Origin: Cupriavidus sp. WGlv3 | Lineage (GTDB): Bacteria; Pseudomonadota; Gammaproteobacteria; Burkholderiales; Burkholderiaceae | Assembly (NCBI RefSeq): GCF_023952475.1 | Contig: NZ_JALHRX010000001.1 | Location: 310,001-374,000 of the forward strand | DNA: 64,000 nt | Reading direction: 5' to 3' | Shown here: positions 31,697 to 39,397 of the stretch, piece by piece | Position numbering within the stretch: the first letter of the stretch is position 1 | Layout: the number at the start of each line of letters is the position of its first letter | Notes under the pieces: model-generated | The model's input: the letters and a program-made list of their open reading frames with translations, nothing else | What the model was told of the DNA's origin: nothing | Databases searched by the model: none | Translations under genes and position numbers: made by a program

Positions 31697-32500
31697 ATGG
31701 CGCCCCCGCTTCCCTACCCCGACGCCCTGCGCCGCCGGCTGGCCGCCCTGCTGGCCGGCGTAGCCGCCTGCTGCGTGCTGCTTCCCGCCACGGCGCAGGC
31801 ACAGGGGGCTTCCGCGGTGGACGGAGCCGCTGCCCCCCATGCGGCCCAGCCGGTCAGCGCCAAACCCGCCTGGGCCGACCTGAGCCCGGTCAACCAGCGC
31901 ATCCTGGCGCCACTGCAGCCACTGTGGGACAGCCTGCCGGAGCTGAACCGCCACAAATGGCTGCGCATCGCCGCGCGCTATCCGAAGTATTCGCCGGCCG
32001 AGCAGGCCCGGCTGCAGGCGCGCATGGCGGAGTGGGTCAGGATGACTCCTCAGCAACGACGGCTGGCGCGCGAAAACTACCAGATCACCCGCTCGCTGCC
32101 GACCGAGAAGAAGGCCGAGGCCTGGGACAAGTACCAGCAGTTGCCTGAAGAGCAGAAGAAGAAGCTGGCCGCCGCCGACCATGTGCCGCGCCGCCCCGGC
32201 GCCGTCAGCGCGCTGCCCAGCGGCAAGCGCCTGCCCAGCGACACCGGCCGCCAGCTGCGCCATGAACACAAGGCGGGCGCGGGCCACGCTGGCCATCCGG
32301 CCGGCACGGCGGCCAGCGAGGGCGCGGCGCTGCCCGCAGCCGCGGCAGCTGCCGTGGCCGCGGCGTCCGCCCCCGCCGCTGCCACTCCGGCAACGCCCGC
32401 AAGCGCCGCGCTTCCCGCGGCCAGCGCGCCGTCCATCGCGCCAGCCCAGGCCCCCACCGAAGCGACGGCCGCGGCGTCCGACGCCACCGTGCGCCAGTAA
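31697..32500 (+). CDS. DUF3106 family exported protein
   Basis: This 267-residue protein has a signal peptide (cleavage near ATAQAQ, about residue 37). The DUF3106 core of about 90 residues follows, with its repeated Trp-rich turns: PAWADLSPVNQRILAPLQPLWDSLPELNRHKWLRIAARY and MTPQQRRLARENYQITRSLP. The last 90 residues are a low-complexity Ala/Pro tail. It starts one base after the DUF3619 stop, so it belongs to the sigma-factor operon. The periplasmic core resembles a helical tether or sensor, but its function is unknown. Confidence 0.85.
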   Translation: MAPPLPYPDALRRRLAALLAGVAACCVLLPATAQAQGASAVDGAAAPHAAQPVSAKPAWADLSPVNQRILAPLQPLWDSLPELNRHKWLRIAARYPKYSPAEQARLQARMAEWVRMTPQQRRLARENYQITRSLPTEKKAEAWDKYQQLPEEQKKKLAAADHVPRRPGAVSALPSGKRLPSDTGRQLRHEHKAGAGHAGHPAGTAASEGAALPAAAAAAVAAASAPAAATPATPASAALPAASAPSIAPAQAPTEATAAASDATVRQ

Positions 32501-32583
32501 TTGGCGGGCCATTTGGCATAATGGCCGTTTGAGGCCGGCCAGCGCACGCGGGCCAGCTTCGCCAGGCCCGCAACGGCATCCGC

Positions 32584-33153
32584 ATGCCGCGCGCCGGCGC
32601 CCTGTTCAGAACGCCATCGATGCCCGCTGCCACCCTCGACCCCGTACCCCCTGCCACGTCCGCGCCGGCCGCCCCGCCGCTGCGGCGCCGCGTCGCCTGC
32701 ATGCTTTATGAAGGCGTGCTGCTGTTCGGCGTGCTGAGCGCCTCGACCGCCGCCTACCTGCTGGTGCGGCCACTGCTGCAGAAGCTGGGCGCGGATGGGC
32801 CGCTGGTGATCCAGCTGTGGAGCTTCCTGGTGATGGGCCTGTATTTCACCTGGTTCTGGCAGCGCAACGGCCAGACCCTGGCGATGCAGACCTGGCGCAT
32901 GCGCGTCGAAAACGCCGCGGGCGTGCCGCCGAGCTGGCCGCAGGCGGCGCTGCGCTACATGCTGGCATGGCTGTGGTTGCCGCCGTCGGCCGCCGTCGGC
33001 CATCTGCTCGGGCTGGTCAAGGGCCCGTTTGTCGGCGTGCTGTGCGCCGGCCTGCTGATCTGGATCCTGCTGGCCTGGCTGGACCCGCGCCGCCAGTTCC
33101 TGCACGACCGCCTGGCCGGCACGCGCCTGACCGACCTGCGCACCAAGCCATGA
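32584..33153 (+). CDS. RDD family membrane protein
   Basis: This 189-residue protein begins with a Pro/Ala-rich stretch and then has the RDD domain. That domain has the signature Arg in LRRRVACMLYEG, three to four helices, GQTLAMQTWRMRV after the second helix, and RRQFLHDRLAGTRLTDL near the end with the Asp pair that names the family. RDD proteins are poorly characterised; some act in ion or solute exchange. The start is uncertain (32584 or 32620); neither has a strong ribosome site. The stop overlaps the next gene by four bases. Confidence 0.85.
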   Translation: MPRAGALFRTPSMPAATLDPVPPATSAPAAPPLRRRVACMLYEGVLLFGVLSASTAAYLLVRPLLQKLGADGPLVIQLWSFLVMGLYFTWFWQRNGQTLAMQTWRMRVENAAGVPPSWPQAALRYMLAWLWLPPSAAVGHLLGLVKGPFVGVLCAGLLIWILLAWLDPRRQFLHDRLAGTRLTDLRTKP

Positions 33154-34130
33154 GCCTGGGCGCCGCCGGCATCCGCCGCATCGCGGTGACCATGCAGGCG
33201 GCCGCGGCGCTGGGCATTGCCGCGGCGCTGGTACGCACCGCCGCATGGCCGTGGCCCGGCGCGCTGGCCGCCGGCGCGGGGCTGATCCTGGGCGGCTTCG
33301 CGGCCGGCATTGCCATCGCCTTCGCGCTGAGCGGGCGCGGCCTGTGGGTCGCACGCGGCGATCACCCGCCCGCGCCGCCCGCTGAACTTGCCGCCACCCG
33401 CAGGCCGCTGCGGCTGGCACAGGCATTGCGCTGCTACGCAACCGAATGCCTGGCGGTGCTGCGCATGTTCGACTGGCTGCAGCCCTTCCGCGCGCGGGCA
33501 CCGTTTGCACCGGCCGACCCTGCCCGGCCCGGCCGCGATGCCCCGCCGGTGCTGCTGGTCCACGGCTACGCCTGCGGCCAGGCGATCTGGCTCGACATGC
33601 AGCCGGCGCTGGCCGCCGCCGGCTACCGCTGCCAGGGGATCGACCTGGAACCCGTGTTCGGTGACATCGACGACTACGCGCGCGCGCTGCTGGCCGCGAT
33701 GCGGCGCATCCGCGCCGAAAGCGGGCGCGCGCCGCTGCTGCTTTGCCACAGCATGGGCGGGCTGGCCGCGCGCGCCGCGCTGCGGCTGACCGGCGACGAG
33801 GACCTCTGCGCCGGCATCGTGACGCTGGGCAGCCCGCACCATGGCAGCGCGCTGGCGCGCTTTGGCGGCGGCCACAATGCGCGCCAGATGCGCTGTGGCA
33901 GCTCCTGGCTGCGCGCGCTCGCGGCCGCCGAAACGCCGCGCCTGCGCGCGCGCATGATCTCGATCTTCAGCTGGCACGATTCGATCGCGGGCCCGCCCTG
34001 CACCGGATGGCTCGACGGCGCCGGCCATATTCCGCTGTCCGGCATCGGCCATGTGTCGCTGCTGCGCCATCCCGCCGCGGTGCGTGCCGTGCTCGACGCA
34101 CTGGCCGAACTGTCCGCGCGCGGCCGCTGA
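33150..34130 (+). CDS. Alpha/beta hydrolase (lipase-like) with N-terminal membrane helices
   Basis: This 326-residue protein has two hydrophobic helices at its N-terminus (about residues 10-60). A serine-hydrolase domain follows. The oxyanion HGY motif is LLVHGYACGQAIWLDM, the nucleophile elbow is LLCHSMGGLAARAA (Ser in CHSMGG, close to GHSMGG), and the acid and His come late (His in GIGHVSLLRHP). It resembles membrane-bound triacylglycerol-lipase or acetyltransferase-like proteins. The ATG overlaps the RDD stop by four bases (ATGA), so it is translated with that gene. The substrate is unknown. Confidence 0.82.
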   Translation: MSLGAAGIRRIAVTMQAAAALGIAAALVRTAAWPWPGALAAGAGLILGGFAAGIAIAFALSGRGLWVARGDHPPAPPAELAATRRPLRLAQALRCYATECLAVLRMFDWLQPFRARAPFAPADPARPGRDAPPVLLVHGYACGQAIWLDMQPALAAAGYRCQGIDLEPVFGDIDDYARALLAAMRRIRAESGRAPLLLCHSMGGLAARAALRLTGDEDLCAGIVTLGSPHHGSALARFGGGHNARQMRCGSSWLRALAAAETPRLRARMISIFSWHDSIAGPPCTGWLDGAGHIPLSGIGHVSLLRHPAAVRAVLDALAELSARGR

Positions 34131-34188
34131 GCCGGTCGCTGAGCCGGTAGCGAGCGGGCCCATGCAGCGGCTGTTCCGCGGCCGCAAC

Positions 34189-34228
34189 GATTCACATGTC
34201 AGTCATGTTTTCGTCACCGTCGCGTCAT
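34189..34228 (+). promoter_or_regulatory. Array of PhoB-box-like repeats upstream of the plcP-like operon
   Basis: Four 7-base units occur at an exact 11-base period: GATTCAC (34189), CAGTCAT (34200), TCGTCAC (34211) and GCGTCAT (34222). The PhoB box is built of 7-base direct repeats (consensus CTGTCAT) separated by 4-base spacers, that is, the same 11-base period. CAGTCAT fits six of seven, GCGTCAT five, TCGTCAC four. The array ends 43 bases before the ATG. No clear -10 box is visible, as is common at activator-dependent promoters. Confidence 0.55.
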
Positions 34229-34271
34229 TGCAGGCTGGCTGAATGCAGCCATCGCCGCAACCGGGACTGGC

Positions 34272-35249
34272 ATGGTGCAAGCAATCCGATCTGCCCGCGG
34301 GTATCTGTCGAAGGCCTCGCAACTGGCGCCATGGCTGCGCCGCAGCGCTGACAGCGGCCCCGCCGCGCCGGTGACCGCCTTCATGGCGCCGGCGCTCGAT
34401 GGCGCCGCGCTGGCGCCGCCACGCGAAGCACAGGAAACCTATCCCCCCGAGCCGCACCCGATCCAGCGCTACCGCGCCATCTGGCTGTCGGACATCCACC
34501 TGGGCACGCCCGGCTGCCAGGCCGACTACCTGCTGGATTTCCTCAAGCACAACGAATCCGACCAGCTCTACCTGGTCGGCGACATCATCGACGGCTGGCA
34601 GCTGCGCCGCGGCTGGTACTGGCCGCAAAGCCACAACGACGTGGTGCAGAAGCTGCTGCGCAAGGCGCGCAAGGGCACCGAGGTGATCTATGTCCCCGGC
34701 AACCACGACGAAGCCGCGCGCCAGTTCGACGGCATGGCCTTCGGCGACATCACCGTGCGCGAAGAGGCGATCCACGTTACCGCCAGCGGACGCCGCCTGT
34801 GGGTGGTGCATGGCGACCTGTTCGACGGCGTGGTGCAGCACGCGCGCTGGCTGGCCTACCTGGGCGATTCGCTCTACACCATGATCCTGGCGCTCAACCG
34901 GCACTTCAACCGGCTGCGCGCGCGCCTGGGCTTTCCGTACTGGTCGCTTTCGCAGTACCTGAAGCACCAGGTCAAGAACGCGGTCAACTACATCGGCGCG
35001 TTCGAGAGCGCGATGGTCGACGAGGCGCGCCGCCGCGGCTGCGACGGCGTGGTCTGCGGCCACATCCACAAGGCCGAGATCCGCGAGGTCAACGGCCAGC
35101 TCTACTGCAACGACGGCGACTGGGTCGAAAGCCTGTCGGCGCTGGTCGAAACCCTGGAAGGCGAACTGAAGATCGTCTACTGGACCACGCTGCTCGACGC
35201 GCCCGCGCCTGCCGTGCGCCGGCGGCGCCGCGCCGCCGTGGCCGGCTGA
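34272..35249 (+). CDS. plcP: PlcP-type metallophosphoesterase (phospholipase C-like; often annotated UDP-2,3-diacylglucosamine diphosphatase)
   Basis: This 325-residue calcineurin-fold phosphoesterase has about 65 unconserved N-terminal residues (an alternative start is at 34384). The metal motifs follow in order: SDIHLG (D74, H76), VGDIIDGW, GNHDE, VVHGDLFDG and CGHIHKAE. The stretch QLRRGWYWPQSHNDVVQKLLRKARKG and the final NDGDWVESLSALVE are typical of the PlcP branch. In Sinorhizobium and marine bacteria that branch releases diacylglycerol from phospholipids when phosphate is short. It differs from true LpxH, which is shorter. The next two genes glycosylate and phosphorylate diacylglycerol, which supports this reading over lipid A synthesis. 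Confidence 0.75.
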   Translation: MVQAIRSARGYLSKASQLAPWLRRSADSGPAAPVTAFMAPALDGAALAPPREAQETYPPEPHPIQRYRAIWLSDIHLGTPGCQADYLLDFLKHNESDQLYLVGDIIDGWQLRRGWYWPQSHNDVVQKLLRKARKGTEVIYVPGNHDEAARQFDGMAFGDITVREEAIHVTASGRRLWVVHGDLFDGVVQHARWLAYLGDSLYTMILALNRHFNRLRARLGFPYWSLSQYLKHQVKNAVNYIGAFESAMVDEARRRGCDGVVCGHIHKAEIREVNGQLYCNDGDWVESLSALVETLEGELKIVYWTTLLDAPAPAVRRRRRAAVAG

Positions 35250-35333
35250 ACCGCGCCGGTCACGCTTGTTTCGCATGGCTCCATCCGCCCCCCGCCATCC
35301 GCATTGCCATTCCACCGCGCCCAAGGAGGCTGC

Positions 35334-36473
35334 ATGAAGATCCTGATCGTCACCGATGCCTGGGAACCGCAGGTCAATGGCGTGGTGCGCACGCTCAAGT
35401 CCACGCGCCGCGAACTGGAGGCGCTGGGCCACACGGTCGACATGATCACGCCGCTGGAATTCCGCACGGTGCCATGCCCGACCTACCCCGAGATCCGGCT
35501 GTCGCTGCTGCCGGGCGCGCGCGTGCGGCGGCGCATCGAGGCCTTTGGCCCCGACGCCTTGCACATCGCCACCGAGGGCCCGCTCGGGCTTGCCGCGCGC
35601 AGCCATGCGCTGCGCCGCAAGCTGCCCTTCACCACCGCCTACCACACGCGCTTTCCGGAATATGTGCAGGCGCGCTTCGGCATTCCGCTGGCGTGGACCT
35701 ACCGATTCCTGGGCTGGTTCCATGGCCCGGCCCAGGCGGTGATGGCGCCGACGCCGGTAGTGCTGGATGACCTGCGGCGCTACGGCATCAACAACGCCGT
35801 GCTGTGGACGCGCGGCGTGGACCTCGACGTGTTCACGCCGCAGCGCGCCAACGTGCTCAACACCGCCCACCCGATCTTTTTGTACGTTGGCCGCGTGGCC
35901 GTGGAGAAGAACGTCGAGGCGTTCCTGGCACTGGACCTGCCCGGCTCCAAATGGGTGGTCGGCGACGGCCCGGCGCTGCCGGCGCTGCGCGCGCGCTATC
36001 CCGGCGCCAACTATCTGGGCGTGCTGAGCCAGCCCGAGCTGGCGCGGGTGTATGCTTCCGCTGACGTGTTCGTGTTCCCGAGCCGCACCGACACCTTCGG
36101 GCTGGTGCTGCTGGAAGCGCTGGCCAGCGGCCTGCCGGTGGCCGCGTATCCGGTCACGGGCCCGATCGACGTGCTCGGCGACAGCCCCGCCGGCGTGATG
36201 CACGAAGACCTGCGCGAGGCCTGCCTGGAAGCGCTGCGCATCGACCGCGCCACGGCCCGGGCCCATGCCGAGCGCTTCTCGTGGCGCGCCGCGTCCGAGC
36301 AGTTCCTGGCCCACCTGCGGCCGTTCGCCGCCGCCAGGCCAGGCCGGGGCGGCGCAGCGGCCCCACCCGCCACAGCCAAGCCTTCCGCCCCGCAAACCCA
36401 TGCCGAAACCGCATCCGGAACTGCCGTCCGACCCGCCAATGCAGAGGCCGCCGCCCGCAATGCAGAGCGCTGA
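35334..36473 (+). CDS. GT4-family glycosyltransferase, probable diacylglycerol glycosyltransferase (Agt-like)
   Basis: This 379-residue cytosolic or membrane-associated glycosyltransferase is of the GT-B fold. It starts MKILIVTDAWEPQVNGVVRTLKSTRREL, typical of the group that includes bacterial diacylglycerol glycosyltransferases. The nucleotide-sugar site has the EX7E motif in FPSRTDTFGLVLLEALASGLPVA at about residues 245-267. The last 45 residues are a low-complexity Ala/Pro tail that overlaps the next gene. AAGGAGG precedes the ATG by five bases. In phosphate-starved marine bacteria a plcP-agt pair makes glycolipids that replace phospholipids. The sugar donor cannot be told here. Confidence 0.75.
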   Translation: MKILIVTDAWEPQVNGVVRTLKSTRRELEALGHTVDMITPLEFRTVPCPTYPEIRLSLLPGARVRRRIEAFGPDALHIATEGPLGLAARSHALRRKLPFTTAYHTRFPEYVQARFGIPLAWTYRFLGWFHGPAQAVMAPTPVVLDDLRRYGINNAVLWTRGVDLDVFTPQRANVLNTAHPIFLYVGRVAVEKNVEAFLALDLPGSKWVVGDGPALPALRARYPGANYLGVLSQPELARVYASADVFVFPSRTDTFGLVLLEALASGLPVAAYPVTGPIDVLGDSPAGVMHEDLREACLEALRIDRATARAHAERFSWRAASEQFLAHLRPFAAARPGRGGAAAPPATAKPSAPQTHAETASGTAVRPANAEAAARNAER

Positions 36474-36885
36474 GTACTCCGTCGACCAGAATCCGCACAA
36501 GGGCAACCGGGGCCTGGCGCGCGCCTGGCATGCGGCCATCAATTCGCTGTCGGGACTGCGCTATGCGGTGCTCGAGGAAAGCGCGTTCCGCCAGGAGCTG
36601 ACCCTGGTGGTGATCCTGACGCCATGTGCCTTCCTGGCGCCAGTGACGGCGGTCGAACGCATCCTGCTGCTGGGCACGCTGCTGGTGGTGCTGATCGTGG
36701 AGCTGCTCAACTCCAGCGTCGAGGCCGCGGTCGACCGCATCTCGCTGGAGCGGCACAGCCTGTCCAAGCGCGCCAAGGACTTCGGCAGCGCCGCCGTGAT
36801 GCTGGCGCTGGTGCTGTGCGGCGGCACCTGGATCACCATCGCCGGGCCGCACGTGCTGCGGTGGGCGCAGGCGCTGGCCGGCTGA
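36460..36885 (+). CDS. dgkA: Diacylglycerol kinase (integral membrane)
   Basis: This small three-helix kinase turns diacylglycerol into phosphatidic acid. It has about 141 residues from the ATG at 36460; E. coli DgkA has 122. The conserved elements are all present: GLARAWHAAINSLSGLRYAVLEESAFRQEL, then the VELLNSSVEAAVDRISLERHSLSKRAKDFGSAAVML segment with the catalytic Glu and the Asn/Glu pair. Earlier in-frame starts at 36400 and 36439 exist, and no strong ribosome site decides between them. It overlaps the end of the glycosyltransferase gene, so the two are translated together. Here it would recycle diacylglycerol released by the PlcP-like enzyme. Confidence 0.92.
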   Translation: MQSAEYSVDQNPHKGNRGLARAWHAAINSLSGLRYAVLEESAFRQELTLVVILTPCAFLAPVTAVERILLLGTLLVVLIVELLNSSVEAAVDRISLERHSLSKRAKDFGSAAVMLALVLCGGTWITIAGPHVLRWAQALAG

Positions 36886-36985
36886 GCCGGCCCGGGGCGG
36901 CGCGCAGAATGGGCGCGGCAGGCCGATTGCTTATAATCGCTACCCTGCCCCCGACTTACCGATCGCACCGATCGCCCGGACGCCC

Positions 36986-37690
36986 ATGGAACCGAAACCG
37001 CAAACCGGACCCCGCCGCACCAGGGACCGCATCCTCGACGTCTCGCTGCGCCTGTTCAACGAAGTCGGCGAGCCCAACGTCACCACCACCACGATCGCGG
37101 AAGCGATGGAGATCAGCCCCGGCAATCTCTACTACCACTTCCGCAACAAGGACGACATCATCAACTCGATCTTCGTGCGCTTCGAGCAGGAGATGGAGCG
37201 CCGCCTGAAGATGCCGGACGACCACAAGGCCACGCTCGACGAAAGCTGGGGCTACCTGCAGTACATGTCCGAGTTCCTGTGGAACTACCGCTTTCTGTAC
37301 CGCGACATCAACGACCTGCTGGCGCGCAACCGGATGCTGGAGACCAACTTCAAGCGCATCGTCGAGCAGAAGCAGCGCTTTGCGCACGAGATCTGCCGCC
37401 AGTTCATCGAGGACGGCGAGATGGAAGCCACGCCCGAGCAGGTCGAGGCCATCTGCACCAACATGGTGGTGGTCGCCACCTACTGGCTGTCGTTCCAGTT
37501 CGTGCAGCATCCGCGCCAGTACAACGATCCCGAGCAGATCCGCGGTTACCTGCACGGCTCGAGCTACCACATCTTCTCGATCCTGGCGCCCTACCTGCGC
37601 GGCCGGGCGCGGGAGGCATTCGACCAGCTGGCGCGCGACTACGCGGCAGCCAAGGCCGCCGCCGGCGCGGCAAAAAAGGAAGCCAAGTGA
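36986..37690 (+). CDS. TetR/AcrR family transcriptional regulator
   Basis: This 234-residue repressor-type protein has an N-terminal helix-turn-helix (RTRDRILDVSLRLFNEVGEPNVTTTTIAEAMEISPGNLYYHFRNKDDIINSIF, about residues 13-65). A long helical ligand domain follows, rich in aromatic residues (WGYLQYMSEFLWNYRFLYRDINDLLARN). The TTTTIAEAMEISPGNLYYHF recognition region and the aromatic-rich domain suggest control of lipid or fatty-acid functions, but the ligand is unknown. Its stop overlaps the GTG of the next gene (GTGA). Confidence 0.92.
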   Translation: MEPKPQTGPRRTRDRILDVSLRLFNEVGEPNVTTTTIAEAMEISPGNLYYHFRNKDDIINSIFVRFEQEMERRLKMPDDHKATLDESWGYLQYMSEFLWNYRFLYRDINDLLARNRMLETNFKRIVEQKQRFAHEICRQFIEDGEMEATPEQVEAICTNMVVVATYWLSFQFVQHPRQYNDPEQIRGYLHGSSYHIFSILAPYLRGRAREAFDQLARDYAAAKAAAGAAKKEAK

Positions 37691-38271
37691 AATCCGTCTG
37701 CGTGTATTGCGGTTCCAGTCCTGGCAACCGTCCCGAATACGCCGAGGGCGCGCGCCTGCTCGGCCGCACCCTGGCCGAGAACGGCCTGACGCTGGTGTAC
37801 GGCGGCGGCAAGGTGGGCCTGATGGGCATCGTCGCCGACGCCGTGCTGGAACATGGCGGCCGAGCCATCGGCATCATCCCGGAAGCGCTGATGCAGAAGG
37901 AAGTCGGGCACCGCGGCCTGACCGAGCTGCACGTGGTGCGCAACATGCACGAGCGCAAGCAGATGATGGCCGACCGCGCCGATGCCTTTGTCGCCATGCC
38001 CGGCGGCGTAGGCACCTTCGAGGAACTGTTCGAGACCTTCACGTGGCTGCAGCTGGGCTACCACGCCAAGCCGGTGGGCCTGCTGAACCTGGCCGGGTTC
38101 TACGACGGCATGCTGGGCTTCCTGTCGCATGCCGTGCAGGAAGGCTTCCTCAAGCGAGTGCATGCGGACCTGCTACACGTGGCCGACACGCCCGCCGGCC
38201 TGCTGGAGCAGCTGGCCGCTGCGCCGCGCGTGCACGTCGACAAGTGGCAGGAGGCGCGCGACAAGACCTGA
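37687..38271 (+). CDS. LOG-family protein, cytokinin riboside 5'-monophosphate phosphoribohydrolase type (TIGR00730)
   Basis: This 194-residue Rossmann-like hydrolase starts at a GTG overlapping the TetR stop. The signature PGGxGTxxE is present as MPGGVGTFEELFETFTW at about residues 104-120, and the second conserved piece is YGGGKVGLMGIVADAVL. Family members cleave ribose-5-phosphate from cytokinin nucleotides or from other nucleoside monophosphates such as AMP. Bacterial roles are usually unknown. A link to the purine island 8 kb away is not supported by the sequence. Coupling with the TetR gene suggests that they are co-expressed. Confidence 0.92.
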   Translation: MKSVCVYCGSSPGNRPEYAEGARLLGRTLAENGLTLVYGGGKVGLMGIVADAVLEHGGRAIGIIPEALMQKEVGHRGLTELHVVRNMHERKQMMADRADAFVAMPGGVGTFEELFETFTWLQLGYHAKPVGLLNLAGFYDGMLGFLSHAVQEGFLKRVHADLLHVADTPAGLLEQLAAAPRVHVDKWQEARDKT

Positions 38272-38303
38272 GCGCGCCCCGAGGCCGGCCTCCCGGGCCC
38301 GGC

Positions 38304-38900
38304 TCAGAACGACGAGCCCGGCTGCTGAAGGAACGCCTGTTCCTCGGCGGTGCTCTGCCGGCCCAGCACCGCATTGCGGTGCGGGAAGCGGCCAAAGCGC
38401 GCGATGATCACGCGGTGCTTCTCGGCCCACTCGACCGCATCCACCACCCCGCCGCTGGCTTCGCGCAGCTGCGTCATCAGGCGCACCGCCTCGTCCTGGT
38501 CTTCCGGCGACTCCGAATGCTCGAACGGCATGTAGCAGAACATGCGGTGGTAGTCGGTCGGCAGCGCGCGGTCCATGCCGCTGGCGACGATGCGCCGGGC
38601 CAGTGCCAGCGCCTGCGCATCGGTGCCGAAGCTGCGCGGGTCGTTGCGGAACATGTTGCGCGGGAACTGGTCCAGCATCACCACGCGTGCGCACGCGCCC
38701 TCGGGCGTCACCGACCAGTCGTCAGGCGCCCCGTCGCAGGCGACCTGCCAGTCAGCCAGGAAGTTCGCGCGAATCTGCGCATCGAACGCATCCGACTTGG
38801 TGAACCATTGCGGGCGCGCCGTATTCCAGGCGGCCGAACCGGGCTGGTCGAACCAGAAATCCAGTACACGCAGGGCGTCTTCAGGCAGTTGGGCTGTCAT
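38304..38900 (-). CDS. DUF924 family protein
   Basis: This 198-residue all-helical protein matches DUF924. It opens LRVLDFWFDQPGSAAWNTARPQWFTKSDAFDAQI, then has DQFPRNMFRNDPRSFGTDAQALALAR at about residue 80 and FCYMPFEHSESPEDQDEAVRLM near residue 120. The family is predicted to adopt a TPR-like helical fold, and no enzymatic activity is established. The ATG at 38900 begins MTAQLPEDALRVL. It is convergent with the LOG gene and lies 44 bases after the truncated-haemoglobin gene. Confidence 0.9.
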   Translation of the reverse strand: MTAQLPEDALRVLDFWFDQPGSAAWNTARPQWFTKSDAFDAQIRANFLADWQVACDGAPDDWSVTPEGACARVVMLDQFPRNMFRNDPRSFGTDAQALALARRIVASGMDRALPTDYHRMFCYMPFEHSESPEDQDEAVRLMTQLREASGGVVDAVEWAEKHRVIIARFGRFPHRNAVLGRQSTAEEQAFLQQPGSSF

Positions 38901-38944
38901 CGGCAGGGGAAACCTTTCGGGGTAGAAACGGAAACGTTGGCGCC

Positions 38945-39361
38945 TCAGCGCGCCACGTTGCGCATCCAGTCAGCGGTCTGGAAGAAGGCCTGCATCAGGC
39001 GCAACTGCAAGTCTTCGGGCAGGCCGATGTCCTGCATCGCCAGCGCCATGCAGCGCATCCACTGGTCGCGCTCGCTGACGCCGATCTCGAACGGCATGTG
39101 CCGCGCGCGCAGGCGCGGATGGCCGAAGCGCTCGATAAAGTGGTTGGGGCCGCCCAGCCAGCCGCACAGGAACCAGAACAGCTTGTCGCGCGAGCCCTCG
39201 AGCGAGGGCGGATGCAGCGCGCGCAGCCCGGCGAACTGCGGCTCCAGGTCCATCAGGTCGTAGAAGCGGTCGACCAGTTCGCGCACGCGCGCCTCGCCGC
39301 CCACCAGTTCAAAGGCAGTGACCTCGGCATTGCCGGGCTTGTCGTCGGATTCAGTACTCAT
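38945..39361 (-). CDS. Group II truncated haemoglobin
   Basis: This 138-residue haem protein has the 2-on-2 globin fold. Family features are the N-terminal VGGEARVRELVDRFYDLMDLEPQFAGLRALHPPSLEGSRDKLFWFLCGWLGGP, the proximal His in GHPRLRARHMPF, and the Trp in DWM near the end. The FLCGWLGGP and RLRARHMPF pieces define the trHbO branch, which binds oxygen and detoxifies NO or peroxide. The ATG at 39361 (MSTESDDK) was chosen; a GTG ten codons earlier is possible. It lies just downstream of the FtsX-type permease gene. Confidence 0.9.
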   Translation of the reverse strand: MSTESDDKPGNAEVTAFELVGGEARVRELVDRFYDLMDLEPQFAGLRALHPPSLEGSRDKLFWFLCGWLGGPNHFIERFGHPRLRARHMPFEIGVSERDQWMRCMALAMQDIGLPEDLQLRLMQAFFQTADWMRNVAR

Positions 39362-39397
39362 CACACACTCGTTCTGCGGCGGCGCCGGCACGCGGGC

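Noticed and set aside
34131..34160. Direct repeat GCTGAGCCGGT just after the hydrolase stop.
   Set aside because: Two short copies only, with no sign of mobility or of a conserved repeat family.
34272..35249. Reading this gene as LpxH of lipid A synthesis.
   Set aside because: It is longer than LpxH, has the PlcP-type internal stretches, and is followed by diacylglycerol-acting genes. I keep LpxH as an alternative name only.
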